Source: Betaproteobacteria bacterium
Lineage (GTDB): Bacteria > Pseudomonadota > Gammaproteobacteria > Burkholderiales > Rhodocyclaceae
DNA length: 64,000 nt
Assembly: GCA_012026885.1 (NCBI GenBank)
Contig: VEPL01000029.1
Span: forward strand, 248,001-312,000
Direction: 5' to 3'
The notes below the pieces were generated by a model that searched no databases, was not told the DNA's origin, and was given only the letters and a program-made list of their open reading frames with translations. Below are positions 8,245-17,423 of this stretch, piece by piece. Both the position numbers and the translations under genes were made by a program. Numbering within the stretch: the stretch's first letter is position 1; each line of letters begins with the position of its first letter.

Positions 8245-8258
8245 TTGGCCCAAATCAA
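8245..8258 (-). promoter_or_regulatory. Possible FNR/Anr-type site upstream of napGH
   Basis: On the minus strand TTGAT-TTGG-GCCAA matches the TTGAT-N4-ATCAA consensus at 8 of 10 positions, with one perfect half. It overlaps the last codon of tatD and is about 125 bp from the napG start. Oxygen control of napGH would make sense, but the second half is weak and no matching -10 is evident. Confidence 0.3.
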
Positions 8259-9037
8259 ACGGCGGCCATGCGCGCCGCGACCCCGGGCAATGCGGCGCAG
8301 GCGGAAGCGGTCGTCGCCATGGCCACCGCCGCCGCATCGATGCCGCGCAATTCGCCGAAAACCGCGGCGATGCGCGGCAGTTCGCCCGGCGTATTGCGGG
8401 CACCCTGAAGCCAGGCGGGCGGGATATCCGGCGCATCGGTCTCGAGGACGATGCTCTCGAGCGGCAGCGTGGCGGCCAGCGCGCGGATGCGGGTCGAGCC
8501 GGTGAAGGTCATTGCCCCCCCGAAACCCAGCCGGAAGCCGAGCCCGATGAAGGCGTCGGCCTGCTGGCGGCTGCCGTTGAAGGCGTGGGCGATGCCACCG
8601 CGCACGCGGATGCGGCGCAAATGCTTGAGCACGGTATCGACCGCCCGCCGCACGTGCAGGATGACCGGCAGATCGAGTTCCGCCGCCAGCTTCAGCTGCT
8701 CGACGAAGAACCACTCCTGGCGGGCCGGATCGAGGCCATCGACAAAGCCGTCCAGGCCGATCTCGCCGACCGCCACCGGGTTCTCGCGCACCAGCCAGTC
8801 CCGCACGGCGGCGAGGTCGGCTGGTTGCGCCCGGTCGCTGTAGAGCGGATGGATGCCGTAGGCCGCGCAGCAGCCGGCATAGCGCTCAACGGTGGATTTG
8901 GTGCCGGCGAAGCCGTCGACCGCAACCGCCGGCACGACGAAGCCGCCGACGCCGCCGGCAAGCGCTGCAGCATGGACCGCATCACGGTCGCCGGTAAACT
9001 CGGCGGCATCGAGATGGCAGTGGGTATCGATCAGCAT
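8255..9037 (-). CDS. TatD family metal-dependent DNase
   Basis: This 260-residue protein has the TatD amidohydrolase fold. The N-terminal metal site is MLIDTHCHLD; later ligands appear as VGEIGLDG, ILHVRRA, IAHAFNGSRQQ and LETDAPDIPP. Family members are Mg-dependent 3'-5' exonucleases or deacylases. The start is ATG at 9037 (MLIDTHCH); the frame stays open upstream but overlaps dadA. The first seven bases overlap the end of dadA, indicating coupled translation. It is the last gene of the long yicC-to-tatD minus-strand run. Confidence 0.9.
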   Translation of the reverse strand: MLIDTHCHLDAAEFTGDRDAVHAAALAGGVGGFVVPAVAVDGFAGTKSTVERYAGCCAAYGIHPLYSDRAQPADLAAVRDWLVRENPVAVGEIGLDGFVDGLDPARQEWFFVEQLKLAAELDLPVILHVRRAVDTVLKHLRRIRVRGGIAHAFNGSRQQADAFIGLGFRLGFGGAMTFTGSTRIRALAATLPLESIVLETDAPDIPPAWLQGARNTPGELPRIAAVFGELRGIDAAAVAMATTASACAALPGVAARMAAV

Positions 9038-10287
9038 CCGGCGAACGGGAAATCCGGCCGCGGCCGCCGTCCGGAAACGAGGTCGGCAAGCGCTGCGCCC
9101 GAGCCGCAGGAAAGCGTCCAGCCGAGCGTGCCGTGGCCGGTGTTGAGCCACAGGTTGCGGTAGGGCGTCCGGCCGATCAGCGGCACGTTGGACGGCGTCG
9201 CCGGGCGCAATCCGCACCAGAACGCCGGCTCCCCGGCCGGGCGCAGGTCGGGGAAGAGCTCGCCGGCCCGTGCCATGATCGCCTGGCAGCGCACCGGATT
9301 CAGCTCGAGGTTGTAGCCGTTGAACTCGGCGGTGCCGGCAACGCGCAGGCGGTCGCCGAGGCGCGAGACGACCAGCTTGCGCTCGTCGTCGGTCAGGCTG
9401 ACCGTGGGGGCGTGCGAATCCGGGCCGAGCGGGATCGTCGCCGAGTAGCCCTTGGCCGGGTAGACCGGCAGGCGGACGCCGAGCGGCGCGAGAAGCAGCG
9501 GCGAATAACTGCCGAGCGCGACGACATAGGCGTCGGCCGTCACCAGTTCGCTGCCACCCGCCCCACCGACAACGACGCCGGCGATCGCATCGCCTCCCCC
9601 CGGGGCGAGGCGCTCGATGGTCGTCGCGTAGCGGAACTCGACGCCGGCGTGCGCCGCCTGTTCCGCCAATGCCCGCGTAAACTTGTGGGCATCACCGGAT
9701 TCATCCGACGACGTGTAGTCGCCACCGACCAGACGCGCGCGCATACCCGCCAGCACCGGCTCGATCTCGATGCAGCGGGCGGCACTCACCGGTTCGCGAT
9801 CGAGGCCGAACTGGCGCATGATGCGGGCCGCCTCGGCCGCGCGCACACAGGCGGCGGCATCGGTATAGATATGCAGGATGCCCCGCTCGAGGTGGTCGTA
9901 AGTGAGCGCCTGCTCGCGGCGCAGCACTTGCAGACATTGCCGGCTGTAGAGTGCCAGCGTGACGATGGCGGCGATGTTGCGGCGGGTGCGTCCGGGCAGG
10001 CATTCGGCGAGGAAGCGCAGGCCCCAGGCGAGCTGGGCCGGATCGGCACGCCAGCGCCAGAGCAGCGGCGCGTCCTCGCGTCCCAGCCAGCGCAGGACAG
10101 ACGGCAACACGTGCGGATTGGACCAAGGCTCGGCATGGGAAACGGAAATCTGCCCGCCGTTGGCGAAGCTCGTCTCGTTGCCGGCCACCGGCTGGCGGTC
10201 GATGACGACGACCTCGTGGCCGGCGGCCGCCAGATACCATGCACTTGCGGTGCCGACGACGCCGGCCCCGAGAACGGCAACCCTCAA
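9031..10287 (-). CDS. dadA: D-amino acid dehydrogenase (DadA family)
   Basis: This flavoprotein oxidises D-amino acids to keto acids and ammonia and passes electrons to the respiratory chain at the inner membrane. It has 418 residues, typical for DadA. The N-terminal FAD-binding motif is VLGAGVVGTASAWYLAAAG, and a second conserved glycine-rich FAD segment near the C-terminus reads FWCGLRPATPSNVPLIG. The start is TTG at 10287 (preceded by GGGGAGG), which overlaps the spoT stop as TTGA; no ATG lies in a suitable place. It is cotranscribed with spoT upstream and tatD downstream. Confidence 0.88.
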   Translation of the reverse strand: MRVAVLGAGVVGTASAWYLAAAGHEVVVIDRQPVAGNETSFANGGQISVSHAEPWSNPHVLPSVLRWLGREDAPLLWRWRADPAQLAWGLRFLAECLPGRTRRNIAAIVTLALYSRQCLQVLRREQALTYDHLERGILHIYTDAAACVRAAEAARIMRQFGLDREPVSAARCIEIEPVLAGMRARLVGGDYTSSDESGDAHKFTRALAEQAAHAGVEFRYATTIERLAPGGGDAIAGVVVGGAGGSELVTADAYVVALGSYSPLLLAPLGVRLPVYPAKGYSATIPLGPDSHAPTVSLTDDERKLVVSRLGDRLRVAGTAEFNGYNLELNPVRCQAIMARAGELFPDLRPAGEPAFWCGLRPATPSNVPLIGRTPYRNLWLNTGHGTLGWTLSCGSGAALADLVSGRRPRPDFPFAGC

Positions 10288-12437
10288 GCCTCCCCTCCGC
10301 GCTCGCGCACGATGCGCGTGACTTCGGGAATGTGCCGCATGCCGCGCATCACAGCAGCCAGATGGGTGCGGTGGGCAACCTGGATGGTGAAATGGAGCAG
10401 GGTGAACAGGCGCTCGGGATCGGTGTCCATCGCCACATGCTCGATGTTCGAGCCGGCCTCGGCGATCGCCGAGGCGACCTGGGCGAGGACCCCGCGCCGG
10501 TTCTTGACCTCGACCTTGATGCGGATGTCGAACAGCTTGCCTTCTTCCGGCTCCCATTCGACGTCGATCCATTTCTGCGGTTCGGTCGAGCGCGATTTGC
10601 GGATGGTCGGGCAATCATGGGTGTGGATGACGAGGCCGCTGCCCTTCCTGATCGAGCCGATGATCGGGTCGCCGGGAATCGGCTGGCAGCAACGCGCCAG
10701 CTGAATGGCCATGCCCTCGGTGCCATGGATGGCCAGCGTCATGTTGCTCGGCACGTCCGGCTTGAGCTCCTCGCGCGCGAGCAGGCGGCGGGCGACCACC
10801 GAGGGCAGGCGCTTGCCCAGCCCGATGTCGGTGTAGACGTCTTCGAGCGAGCGATAGCCCGATGCCTTGACCATCTGCTCCCACGCCTCGGCCGGAATCG
10901 AGATCGGGACGACGCCGAGGGTCAGCAATTCCTGGCGCAACAGGCGTTCGCCCAGGCGCGACGATTCCTCGTTCTGCATCGTGCGCAGGAAATGCCGGAT
11001 CTTGCTGCGCGCCCGCCCGGTCTTGACGTAGTTGAGCCAGGCCGGATTGGGCGCCGCCTGCGATGCCGTCACGATCTCGACCAGGTCGCCGTTCTTCAGC
11101 TCGGTGCGCAACGGGACCAGTTCGTGGTTGATGCGCGCCGCCGAGCAATGGTTGCCGACATCGGTATGCACGGCATAGGCGAAGTCGACGACGGTCGCCC
11201 CGCGCGGCATCGCCATGATCTTCCCCTTGGGCGTGAAGACATATACCTCGTCGGGGAAGAGGTCGATCTTGACGTTCTCGAAGAACTCGGCCGAGTCGCT
11301 CGTCTGCATCTCGAGCAGCGACTGCAGCCACTTGTGGGTCTTGATCTGCAGGTCGGCCCCGCTGTCCTCGATGTCCTTGTACAGCCAGTGGGCGGCGATC
11401 CCCTCCTGGGCAACGTGATGCATGTCGTGCGTGCGGACCTGCACCTCGACCGGCGTCCCGTAGGGACCGATCAGCGTCGTGTGCAGCGACTGGTAGCCGT
11501 TGGCCTTGGGAATCGCGATGTAATCCTTGAACTTGCCCGGCACCGGCTTGTACAGGCTATGCAGCGCACCCAGCGCCAGGTAGCACGTCGGCACGTTGGC
11601 GACGACGACACGGAAGCCGTAGATGTCGAGCACCTGCGAAAAGCTCAAGTGCTTGTCGCGCATCTTGCGGTAGATCGAATAGAGGCTCTTCTCGCGCCCG
11701 AAGACGTCGGCATCGAGACCGGCCGCTGCCAGCTTGCCGATGATCGCTTCCTGGATGCTGGTCAGCAGCTCGCTACGGTTGCCGCGTGCGGCGTTCATCG
11801 CCTTGGCGAGGATGCCTGCACGGTACGGGTGAACCAGGCGGAAGCAGGTATCCTGCATTTCCCGGTAGAGCTTGTTGAGTCCGAGTCGCAGGGCGATCGG
11901 CGCGTAGATCTCGAGCGTTTCGTTGGCGATGCGGCGGCGCTTGTCCGGACGCAAGGCCGCCATCGTCTGCAGGTTGTGCTGGCGGTCGGCGAGCTTGATC
12001 AGCACGACACGCAGGTCGCGCGCCATCGCCATCAGCATCTTGCGGAAGTTTTCGGCCTGCGCCTCCTGATAGGAGGCAAACTCCATCTTGTCGAGCTTGG
12101 AGAGGCCATCGACCAGCTCGGCGACCTCCTTGCCGAATCTGTCGGACAGCTCGCGCTTGGTCGTGCCGGTGTCCTCGAGGACGTCGTGCAACAGCGCAGC
12201 AGCCACCGCCACGCCATCCATGCGCCACTCGACGACGGCACCGGCGACGGCGAGCGGATGCGTGATGTAGGGCTCGCCCGACATGCGCTTCTGCTGCGCG
12301 TGCGCGCGCGCCGCGAAGGCATACGCCGCGCGGATGCGCTCTACATCGGTGGGGGGAAGGTAATCGAGACTGTCGAGGAAGACCCGGTAGGCGGGGTCCT
12401 CGTCAGGGAGCGGCGCGAACGACGGGGCGGGGTCCAT
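10284..12437 (-). CDS. spoT: Bifunctional (p)ppGpp synthetase/hydrolase SpoT
   Basis: This 717-residue RelA/SpoT-homologue controls the stringent-response alarmone. The N-terminal HD hydrolase domain is intact (H84-D85 within LLHDVLEDT), so it should degrade (p)ppGpp. The synthetase domain follows with SLYSIYRKM, DIYGFRVVV and EVQVRTHDMH, then a TGS domain (VFTPKGKIMAMPRGATVVDFAYAVH) and a C-terminal ACT domain (about 640-717). It lies 21 bp after rpoZ, as in many proteobacteria (gmk-rpoZ-spoT), tying RNA polymerase omega to the alarmone that acts through it. Confidence 0.96.
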   Translation of the reverse strand: MDPAPSFAPLPDEDPAYRVFLDSLDYLPPTDVERIRAAYAFAARAHAQQKRMSGEPYITHPLAVAGAVVEWRMDGVAVAAALLHDVLEDTGTTKRELSDRFGKEVAELVDGLSKLDKMEFASYQEAQAENFRKMLMAMARDLRVVLIKLADRQHNLQTMAALRPDKRRRIANETLEIYAPIALRLGLNKLYREMQDTCFRLVHPYRAGILAKAMNAARGNRSELLTSIQEAIIGKLAAAGLDADVFGREKSLYSIYRKMRDKHLSFSQVLDIYGFRVVVANVPTCYLALGALHSLYKPVPGKFKDYIAIPKANGYQSLHTTLIGPYGTPVEVQVRTHDMHHVAQEGIAAHWLYKDIEDSGADLQIKTHKWLQSLLEMQTSDSAEFFENVKIDLFPDEVYVFTPKGKIMAMPRGATVVDFAYAVHTDVGNHCSAARINHELVPLRTELKNGDLVEIVTASQAAPNPAWLNYVKTGRARSKIRHFLRTMQNEESSRLGERLLRQELLTLGVVPISIPAEAWEQMVKASGYRSLEDVYTDIGLGKRLPSVVARRLLAREELKPDVPSNMTLAIHGTEGMAIQLARCCQPIPGDPIIGSIRKGSGLVIHTHDCPTIRKSRSTEPQKWIDVEWEPEEGKLFDIRIKVEVKNRRGVLAQVASAIAEAGSNIEHVAMDTDPERLFTLLHFTIQVAHRTHLAAVMRGMRHIPEVTRIVRERGGEA

Positions 12438-12458
12438 CGTGTCTCACCGCCCGGACTC

Positions 12459-12665
12459 TCAGGCCTGGCCGCGGTTCAGGACTTCCAGTCCGACCTTGCC
12501 GAGGGAAAGTTCGCGCAGGGCGATCACGGTCGGCTTGTCCTTCTCGGCATCGACCAGCGGCGTCGCACCGTTGGCGAGCTGGCGCGCGCGGTGAGCGGCG
12601 GCCAGGGTCATCTGGAAGCGGTTGGGAATCTTCTTCAGGCAGTCATCAACGGTAACGCGGGCCAT
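12459..12665 (-). CDS. rpoZ: RNA polymerase omega subunit
   Basis: This 68-residue protein stabilises the beta-prime subunit of RNA polymerase and forms part of a ppGpp-binding site. It begins [17 protein letters not shown] and contains the conserved helix [11 protein letters not shown]. The position between gmk (14 bp upstream) and spoT (21 bp downstream) is the classic proteobacterial arrangement. Confidence 0.97.
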   Translation of the reverse strand: MARVTVDDCLKKIPNRFQMTLAAAHRARQLANGATPLVDAEKDKPTVIALRELSLGKVGLEVLNRGQA

Positions 12666-12679
12666 GCAGTAACCTCAGT

Positions 12680-13288
12680 TCAGAACAATCGGGCGAACAA
12701 CTCGGCGTGCCGGGCACGCTGCGCCGCAAGGGTCAGGCGCGCGGCGCGCGCCACGGCGCACAGATCCGCGAGCGCCTGCTCGAGACGGTCATTGATAATA
12801 ACATAGTCGAATTCCCCGGCATGGCGCATCTCCGCCGTCGCGACGGCGAGGCGGCGCGCGATGATCTCGGCGCTGTCGGTGCCGCGTCCCTGCAGGCGCC
12901 GCGCCAGCTCCTCCAGCGACGGCGGCAGCACGAAGACGCCGATGGCTGCCGGGAACTGCGCCCGCACCTGCTGCGCACCCTGCCAGTCGATCTCGAGCAG
13001 GACGTCATCGCCGGCATCGAGGCGTCCGGCGATCCAGGTCCGCGAAGTCCCGTAGTAATTGCCGTGGACTTCGGCCCACTCGAGGAATTCGCCGCGGGAA
13101 ATCATCCCCTGGAAGGCGTCGACCGTGACGAAGTTGTATTCGCGGCCATCCTGCTCGCCCGGACGCGGCGCCCGCGTGGTGAACGAGATCGACAGCCGGA
13201 TCCCCGGCTCGCGCTCGAGCAGCAGGCGGACAAGGGTCGTCTTGCCGGCGCCCGAGGGCGCCGCGACGATGAACAGGTTGCCGGCCAT
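12680..13288 (-). CDS. gmk: Guanylate kinase
   Basis: This 202-residue enzyme phosphorylates GMP to GDP. The P-loop is APSGAGKTTL (about 10-19) and the GMP-binding region contains TTRAPRPGEQDGREYNFV and GNYYGTSRTWI. Size is usual for bacterial Gmk. It lies 7 bp after yicC and 14 bp before rpoZ, in one transcription unit that links guanine nucleotide supply with ppGpp metabolism. Confidence 0.97.
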   Translation of the reverse strand: MAGNLFIVAAPSGAGKTTLVRLLLEREPGIRLSISFTTRAPRPGEQDGREYNFVTVDAFQGMISRGEFLEWAEVHGNYYGTSRTWIAGRLDAGDDVLLEIDWQGAQQVRAQFPAAIGVFVLPPSLEELARRLQGRGTDSAEIIARRLAVATAEMRHAGEFDYVIINDRLEQALADLCAVARAARLTLAAQRARHAELFARLF

Positions 13289-13295
13289 GCGCGAC

Positions 13296-14162
13296 CTACT
13301 CCAGGTTCTGGATCTGCTCGCGCATCTGCTCGATGAGCAGCTTGAGGTCCATCGAGGCCTGCGATACCTCGGTGACCGCCGACTTGGAGCCGAGCGTATT
13401 GGCTTCGCGGTTGAGTTCCTGCATCAGGAAGTCGAGGCGCTTTCCGCAGGCGCCACCCTGGCGCAGCACGCGCTCGACCTCGTCGAGGTGAGTCGTGAGG
13501 CGGGTCAGTTCCTCGGCAACATCGATGCGCGTCGCGAACACCGCAACCTCCTGGAGCACGCGCTCGTCGCTGGCGCCGCCGAGGGCTTCGGTCAGGCGCT
13601 GGCGCAGCTTCTCGGTGTACATGGCCTGCGCCTCGGGAATGCGCGGCGCGACACGGGCCACGATGGCGCGCATGGCGGCGACGCGGTCGACGATCATCGC
13701 GGCCAGTTTTTCGCCTTCACGGGCACGGCTGGCTGTGAATTCGTCGAGAACGGCACGCGCCAGCGCCAGCACCTGCGGATTCAGGGCCGCTGCATCGACG
13801 TCGTGGTCGCCCAGCATGCCCGGCCAGCGCAGCACGTCGGACACGGCAAGCGGGGCCGCATCGGGCAATGCCTGCCGGACGCTGCCGTCGAGGGCTTGCA
13901 GCGCGGCAAGCAGGTCGCCGTTCAGCTGCATCTGCTCCGGTCGCGCGGCGCCGGAACTCAGAGAGAGCCTGCATTCGACCTTGCCGCGCGCGATGCGGCT
14001 GGCGAGCAGTTCGCGCAGGGGCATCTCGAGGGCGCGCAGATCGTCGCCGATACGGAAGTGGAAATCGAGGTAGCGCGAATTGACGCTTTTGAGTTCGCAC
14101 TGCAGGGTGCCGCGCCCAACGTCGAGAGTGCGCACCGCGTAGCCGGTCATGCTGCAGATCAT
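13296..14162 (-). CDS. yicC: YicC/YloC family endoribonuclease
   Basis: This 288-residue protein belongs to the YicC family, recently recognised as endoribonucleases acting in RNA turnover. The N-terminus MICSMTGYA and the C-terminal block GKRLDFLMQELNREANTLGSK are family hallmarks. The frame is open far upstream, but ATG at 14162 gives the standard start and length. It heads the yicC-gmk-rpoZ-spoT-dadA-tatD run and is divergent from the Ser/Thr kinase operon, with 78 bp between them. Confidence 0.93.
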   Translation of the reverse strand: MICSMTGYAVRTLDVGRGTLQCELKSVNSRYLDFHFRIGDDLRALEMPLRELLASRIARGKVECRLSLSSGAARPEQMQLNGDLLAALQALDGSVRQALPDAAPLAVSDVLRWPGMLGDHDVDAAALNPQVLALARAVLDEFTASRAREGEKLAAMIVDRVAAMRAIVARVAPRIPEAQAMYTEKLRQRLTEALGGASDERVLQEVAVFATRIDVAEELTRLTTHLDEVERVLRQGGACGKRLDFLMQELNREANTLGSKSAVTEVSQASMDLKLLIEQMREQIQNLE

Positions 14163-14240
14163 TTTCTTGGCCTTGTTTAGCTTTACAGGCCGGGCGGCAC
14201 GCCCGAAAATGCCTGAAACGGCATCATAACCGCGAGATTG

Positions 14241-15182
14241 ATGGCGCAACAAGCCAACCACGCGCTCCCCAGTGGCTTCCAGCTGGAGGAGTACTCGATC
14301 GAACGCCAGCTTTCGCTCGGCGGGTTTTCGATCGTCTATCTCGCCATCGACCCGGCGGGAACGCGGGTTGCCATCAAGGAATACCTGCCCAACAGCCTGG
14401 CCCTGCGCGGCGAGGGCGAGATCAAGCCGTGCATACCCGAAGAGCATCAGGGCGCCTTCCTCTACGGGATGAAGTGCTTCTTCGAGGAGGGCCGCGCGCT
14501 GGCCCGCCTGTCGCACCCCAACGTGATCCGCGTGGTGAACTTCTTCCGCGCCAACGACACCGTCTACATGGTGATGGAATACGAACGTGGGCGCACCCTG
14601 CAGGAGTTCATCGCCAAGCACCCGGGCACGGTATCCGAGCGCTTCATGCGCGGAGTCTTCGCGCGGCTGCTGAACGGCCTGCGCGAAGTGCATTCGCACA
14701 AGCTGCTTCACCTCGACCTCAAGCCGTCGAACATCTACCTGCGCCAGGACAATACGCCGGTGCTGATCGACTTCGGCGCCGCCCGCCAGACCCTGTCTAC
14801 CGACCAGCCCATCCTCAAGCCGATGTACACGCCTGGCTTCGCTTCGCCGGAGCACTACGGCTCGCGCAAGGATCTCGGCCCGTGGAGCGACATCTACAGC
14901 ATCGGGGCGTCGATGTACGCGTGCATGGCGGGCGCCGCGCCGCAGGCGGCCAACGAGCGCTACGAAAAGGATGTCCTGGTGCCGGCGATGAAGCGCTGGG
15001 AAGGCAAGTATTCCGATCGTCTGCTCGAGATCGTCGACTGGTGTCTCAACCTGAATCACTACTACCGCCCGCAAAGCGTCTTCGCACTGCAGAAGGCGCT
15101 GGTCGAAGCCGTGGAGGAACCGGAGCAGAAAAGCGCCGGCTGGCTCGGCCGCATCGTCGGGAAATTCGCGAAAGCCCAATAA
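14241..15182 (+). CDS. Serine/threonine protein kinase (Hanks type)
   Basis: This 313-residue protein is essentially one eukaryotic-like kinase domain. The glycine loop is LGGFSIVYLA (26-35), the ATP-anchoring lysine K46 lies in VAIKEY, the catalytic loop is HLDLKPSN with D159, and DFG starts at D177. The loop has HLD in place of the common HRD, so it is a non-RD kinase and may not need activation-loop phosphorylation. There is no transmembrane or sensor domain; the C-terminus is a short basic tail. A TTG three bases upstream could also start it. The PP2C phosphatase follows after 2 bp, making a kinase-phosphatase pair. Confidence 0.9.
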   Translation: MAQQANHALPSGFQLEEYSIERQLSLGGFSIVYLAIDPAGTRVAIKEYLPNSLALRGEGEIKPCIPEEHQGAFLYGMKCFFEEGRALARLSHPNVIRVVNFFRANDTVYMVMEYERGRTLQEFIAKHPGTVSERFMRGVFARLLNGLREVHSHKLLHLDLKPSNIYLRQDNTPVLIDFGAARQTLSTDQPILKPMYTPGFASPEHYGSRKDLGPWSDIYSIGASMYACMAGAAPQAANERYEKDVLVPAMKRWEGKYSDRLLEIVDWCLNLNHYYRPQSVFALQKALVEAVEEPEQKSAGWLGRIVGKFAKAQ

Positions 15183-15184
15183 CA

Positions 15185-16117
15185 ATGAAATTCACGATTT
15201 ACCAGGATAGCCGCCAAGGGGGGCGGAGCAACAACGAAGACCGCATCAGCTACTGCTACTCGCGCGATGCCCTGCTGATGGTCGTCGCCGACGGCATGGG
15301 CGGCCACCACTACGGCGAGATCGCCTCGCAGATCGCCGTGCAGACGCTGGCCGACAATTTCCAGCGGCAGGCCCGCCCGAGTCTCTCCGACCCCTTCCAT
15401 TTCCTGCACGAAGGCATGCTCAACGCGCACAGCGCCATTCTCGATTTCGCGCTGCGCCACCGCCTGCCCGACACGCCGCGCACGACCTGCGTCGCCTGCA
15501 TCGTCCAGGACAGCATCGCCTACTGGGCGCACGCCGGCGACTCGCGCCTCTACCTGCTGCGCGACGGCAAGGTGCTGGCGCGCACGCGCGATCATTCGCG
15601 CATCCGCATCCTGCTCGACGAAGGCCTGATCTCCGAAGCGATGGCTGCGACGCACCCCGACCGCAACAAGATCTACAGCTGCCTCGGCAGCCCGAACGCG
15701 CCCGAGATCGAGTTCTCGCGCAAGACCCCGCTCGAACAGGGCGACGTCGTGCTGCTGTGCACCGACGGCTTGTGGGGCGAGATCCCCCCGGACACGCTCG
15801 CCCAGCGCCTGCGCGATGGCAACGTCCTCGACGGCGTGCCGCGCCTGCTCGGTGAGGCGGAGGCAACGGGCGGCCCGCAGGGCGACAACCTCTCGGTCAT
15901 CGCCGTCTGCTGGGAAGACAGTTACGGCAGCCCGTCCGACGCCGACGGCAGCGTGTCCACGCAGACCCTGGAGATCGGCGAGATCGAGACCCATATCGAG
16001 GAATTCGGTCGCGACGGCGGACCGCGCAAGGACCTGAGCGAAGAGGAGATCGAGCAGGCGATCGCGGAAATCCGTTCCACCATCGACAAGTTCAACCCCA
16101 GGAAACCCGGACAATGA
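15185..16117 (+). CDS. PP2C family serine/threonine phosphatase
   Basis: This 310-residue protein dephosphorylates Ser/Thr residues and probably reverses the kinase encoded 2 bp upstream. PP2C metal-site motifs are visible: [45 protein letters not shown] and GDNLSVIAV. The last 70 residues, rich in Glu and Asp, form an extra acidic tail beyond the catalytic domain. Its stop overlaps the rph start (ATGA at 16114-16117), linking the signalling pair to RNA and nucleotide housekeeping genes. Confidence 0.93.
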   Translation: MKFTIYQDSRQGGRSNNEDRISYCYSRDALLMVVADGMGGHHYGEIASQIAVQTLADNFQRQARPSLSDPFHFLHEGMLNAHSAILDFALRHRLPDTPRTTCVACIVQDSIAYWAHAGDSRLYLLRDGKVLARTRDHSRIRILLDEGLISEAMAATHPDRNKIYSCLGSPNAPEIEFSRKTPLEQGDVVLLCTDGLWGEIPPDTLAQRLRDGNVLDGVPRLLGEAEATGGPQGDNLSVIAVCWEDSYGSPSDADGSVSTQTLEIGEIETHIEEFGRDGGPRKDLSEEEIEQAIAEIRSTIDKFNPRKPGQ

Positions 16118-16836
16118 CCCAACGCCCCAGCCGGCGCCAGGCGGACCAGCTCCGCGACGTGCGCATCACCCGCAACTTCACCCGCCATGCCGAGGGCTCG
16201 GTGCTGATCGAGATGGGCGACACCCGCGTGCTGTGCACCGCCAGCGTCGAAGAGAACGTGCCTTCCTTCCTGCGCGGCAAGGGCCAGGGCTGGGTTACCG
16301 CCGAATACGGCATGCTGCCGCGCTCGACGCACACGCGCACCGCGCGCGAGGCGGCCAAAGGCAAGCAGACCGGGCGCACCCAGGAAATCCAGCGCCTGAT
16401 CGGCCGCAGCCTGCGCGCGGTGACCGACCTCAAGGCGCTCGGCGAGCGCCAGGTCACGCTCGACTGCGACGTCCTCCAGGCCGACGGCGGCACCCGCTGC
16501 GCCTCGATCACCGGCGCCTGGGTCGCCCTCTACGAAGCCTGCGAGAAGCTGGTGCAGGCTGGCAAGCTGGCAAGCAACCCGGTCACCGACCATGTCGCCG
16601 CAATCTCGGTCGGCATCGTCGGCGGCACGCCGGTGCTCGACCTCGACTATCCCGAGGATTCGGCCTGCGACACCGACATGAACGTGGTCATGACCGGCCG
16701 CGGCGGCATCGTCGAGGTGCAGGGCACGGCCGAGGGCGAGCCCTTCACCCGTGAGCAGATGAACGCCCTGATGGATCTCGCCACGGCCGGCGTGCGCCGG
16801 CTGGTCGCCGCCCAGGAAGGCGCCCTCGCCTCATGA
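16114..16836 (+). CDS. rph: Ribonuclease PH
   Basis: This 240-residue phosphorolytic exoribonuclease trims the 3' ends of tRNA precursors. Family signatures are visible as [50 protein letters not shown] and [17 protein letters not shown]. Full length with no frameshift, unlike the truncated rph of E. coli K-12. It overlaps both the PP2C gene and rdgB by four bases. Confidence 0.97.
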   Translation: MTQRPSRRQADQLRDVRITRNFTRHAEGSVLIEMGDTRVLCTASVEENVPSFLRGKGQGWVTAEYGMLPRSTHTRTAREAAKGKQTGRTQEIQRLIGRSLRAVTDLKALGERQVTLDCDVLQADGGTRCASITGAWVALYEACEKLVQAGKLASNPVTDHVAAISVGIVGGTPVLDLDYPEDSACDTDMNVVMTGRGGIVEVQGTAEGEPFTREQMNALMDLATAGVRRLVAAQEGALAS

Positions 16837-17420
16837 AGCGGCTGGTCCTCGCCTCCAACAACGCCAAGAAGATGAAGGAGCTGGACGCGCTGCTGGCGCC
16901 GCTCGGCTTCGAGGTCATCGCGCAGGGCAGCCTCGGCATACCCGAGGCCGAGGAACCGCATGTCACCTTCGTCGAGAACGCGCTGGCCAAGGCACGTCAC
17001 GCTGCAAAACACAGCGGCCTGCCGGCGCTGGCCGACGACTCCGGCCTCTGCGTTCGTGCCCTCGGCGGCGCCCCCGGCGTCATCTCGGCGCGCTACGGCG
17101 GCGAACCGAAATCGGACGCCCGCAACAACGACAAGCTGCTTGCCGAACTGGCCGGCCAAGCCGACCGCACCGCCCACTTCGTCTCGGTGCTCGTCCTCGT
17201 CCGCCATGCCGATGACCCACAGCCGCTGATCGCCGAGGGCGAATGGCACGGCGAGATCATCGCCGAGCGGCGCGGCGACGGCGGCTTCGGCTACGACCCG
17301 CTGTTCTACTTGCCGGATTTCGGCAGGACGGCCGCCGAACTCGACGCCGATACCAAGAACCGCGTCTCGCACCGTGGCCGCGCGATGCAGAAACTGATCG
17401 AGCGCCTGCCGGCGCTCTAA
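16833..17420 (+). CDS. rdgB: dITP/XTP pyrophosphatase (RdgB/HAM1)
   Basis: This 195-residue house-cleaning enzyme hydrolyses non-canonical purine nucleotides (dITP, XTP) to monophosphates. Conserved pieces are [12 protein letters not shown] near the N-terminus, [24 protein letters not shown] and [10 protein letters not shown], with [10 protein letters not shown] near the end. The start overlaps the rph stop; hemW follows after 3 bp. Confidence 0.96.
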   Translation: MKRLVLASNNAKKMKELDALLAPLGFEVIAQGSLGIPEAEEPHVTFVENALAKARHAAKHSGLPALADDSGLCVRALGGAPGVISARYGGEPKSDARNNDKLLAELAGQADRTAHFVSVLVLVRHADDPQPLIAEGEWHGEIIAERRGDGGFGYDPLFYLPDFGRTAAELDADTKNRVSHRGRAMQKLIERLPAL

Positions 17421-17423
17421 CCC

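Noticed and set aside
10239-12806. An 855-codon open frame on the plus strand
   Set aside because: Antisense shadow of spoT, rpoZ and gmk, all of which are certain.
16114-16836. Possible frameshifted rph as in E. coli K-12
   Set aside because: The frame is intact over 240 residues with all conserved blocks.
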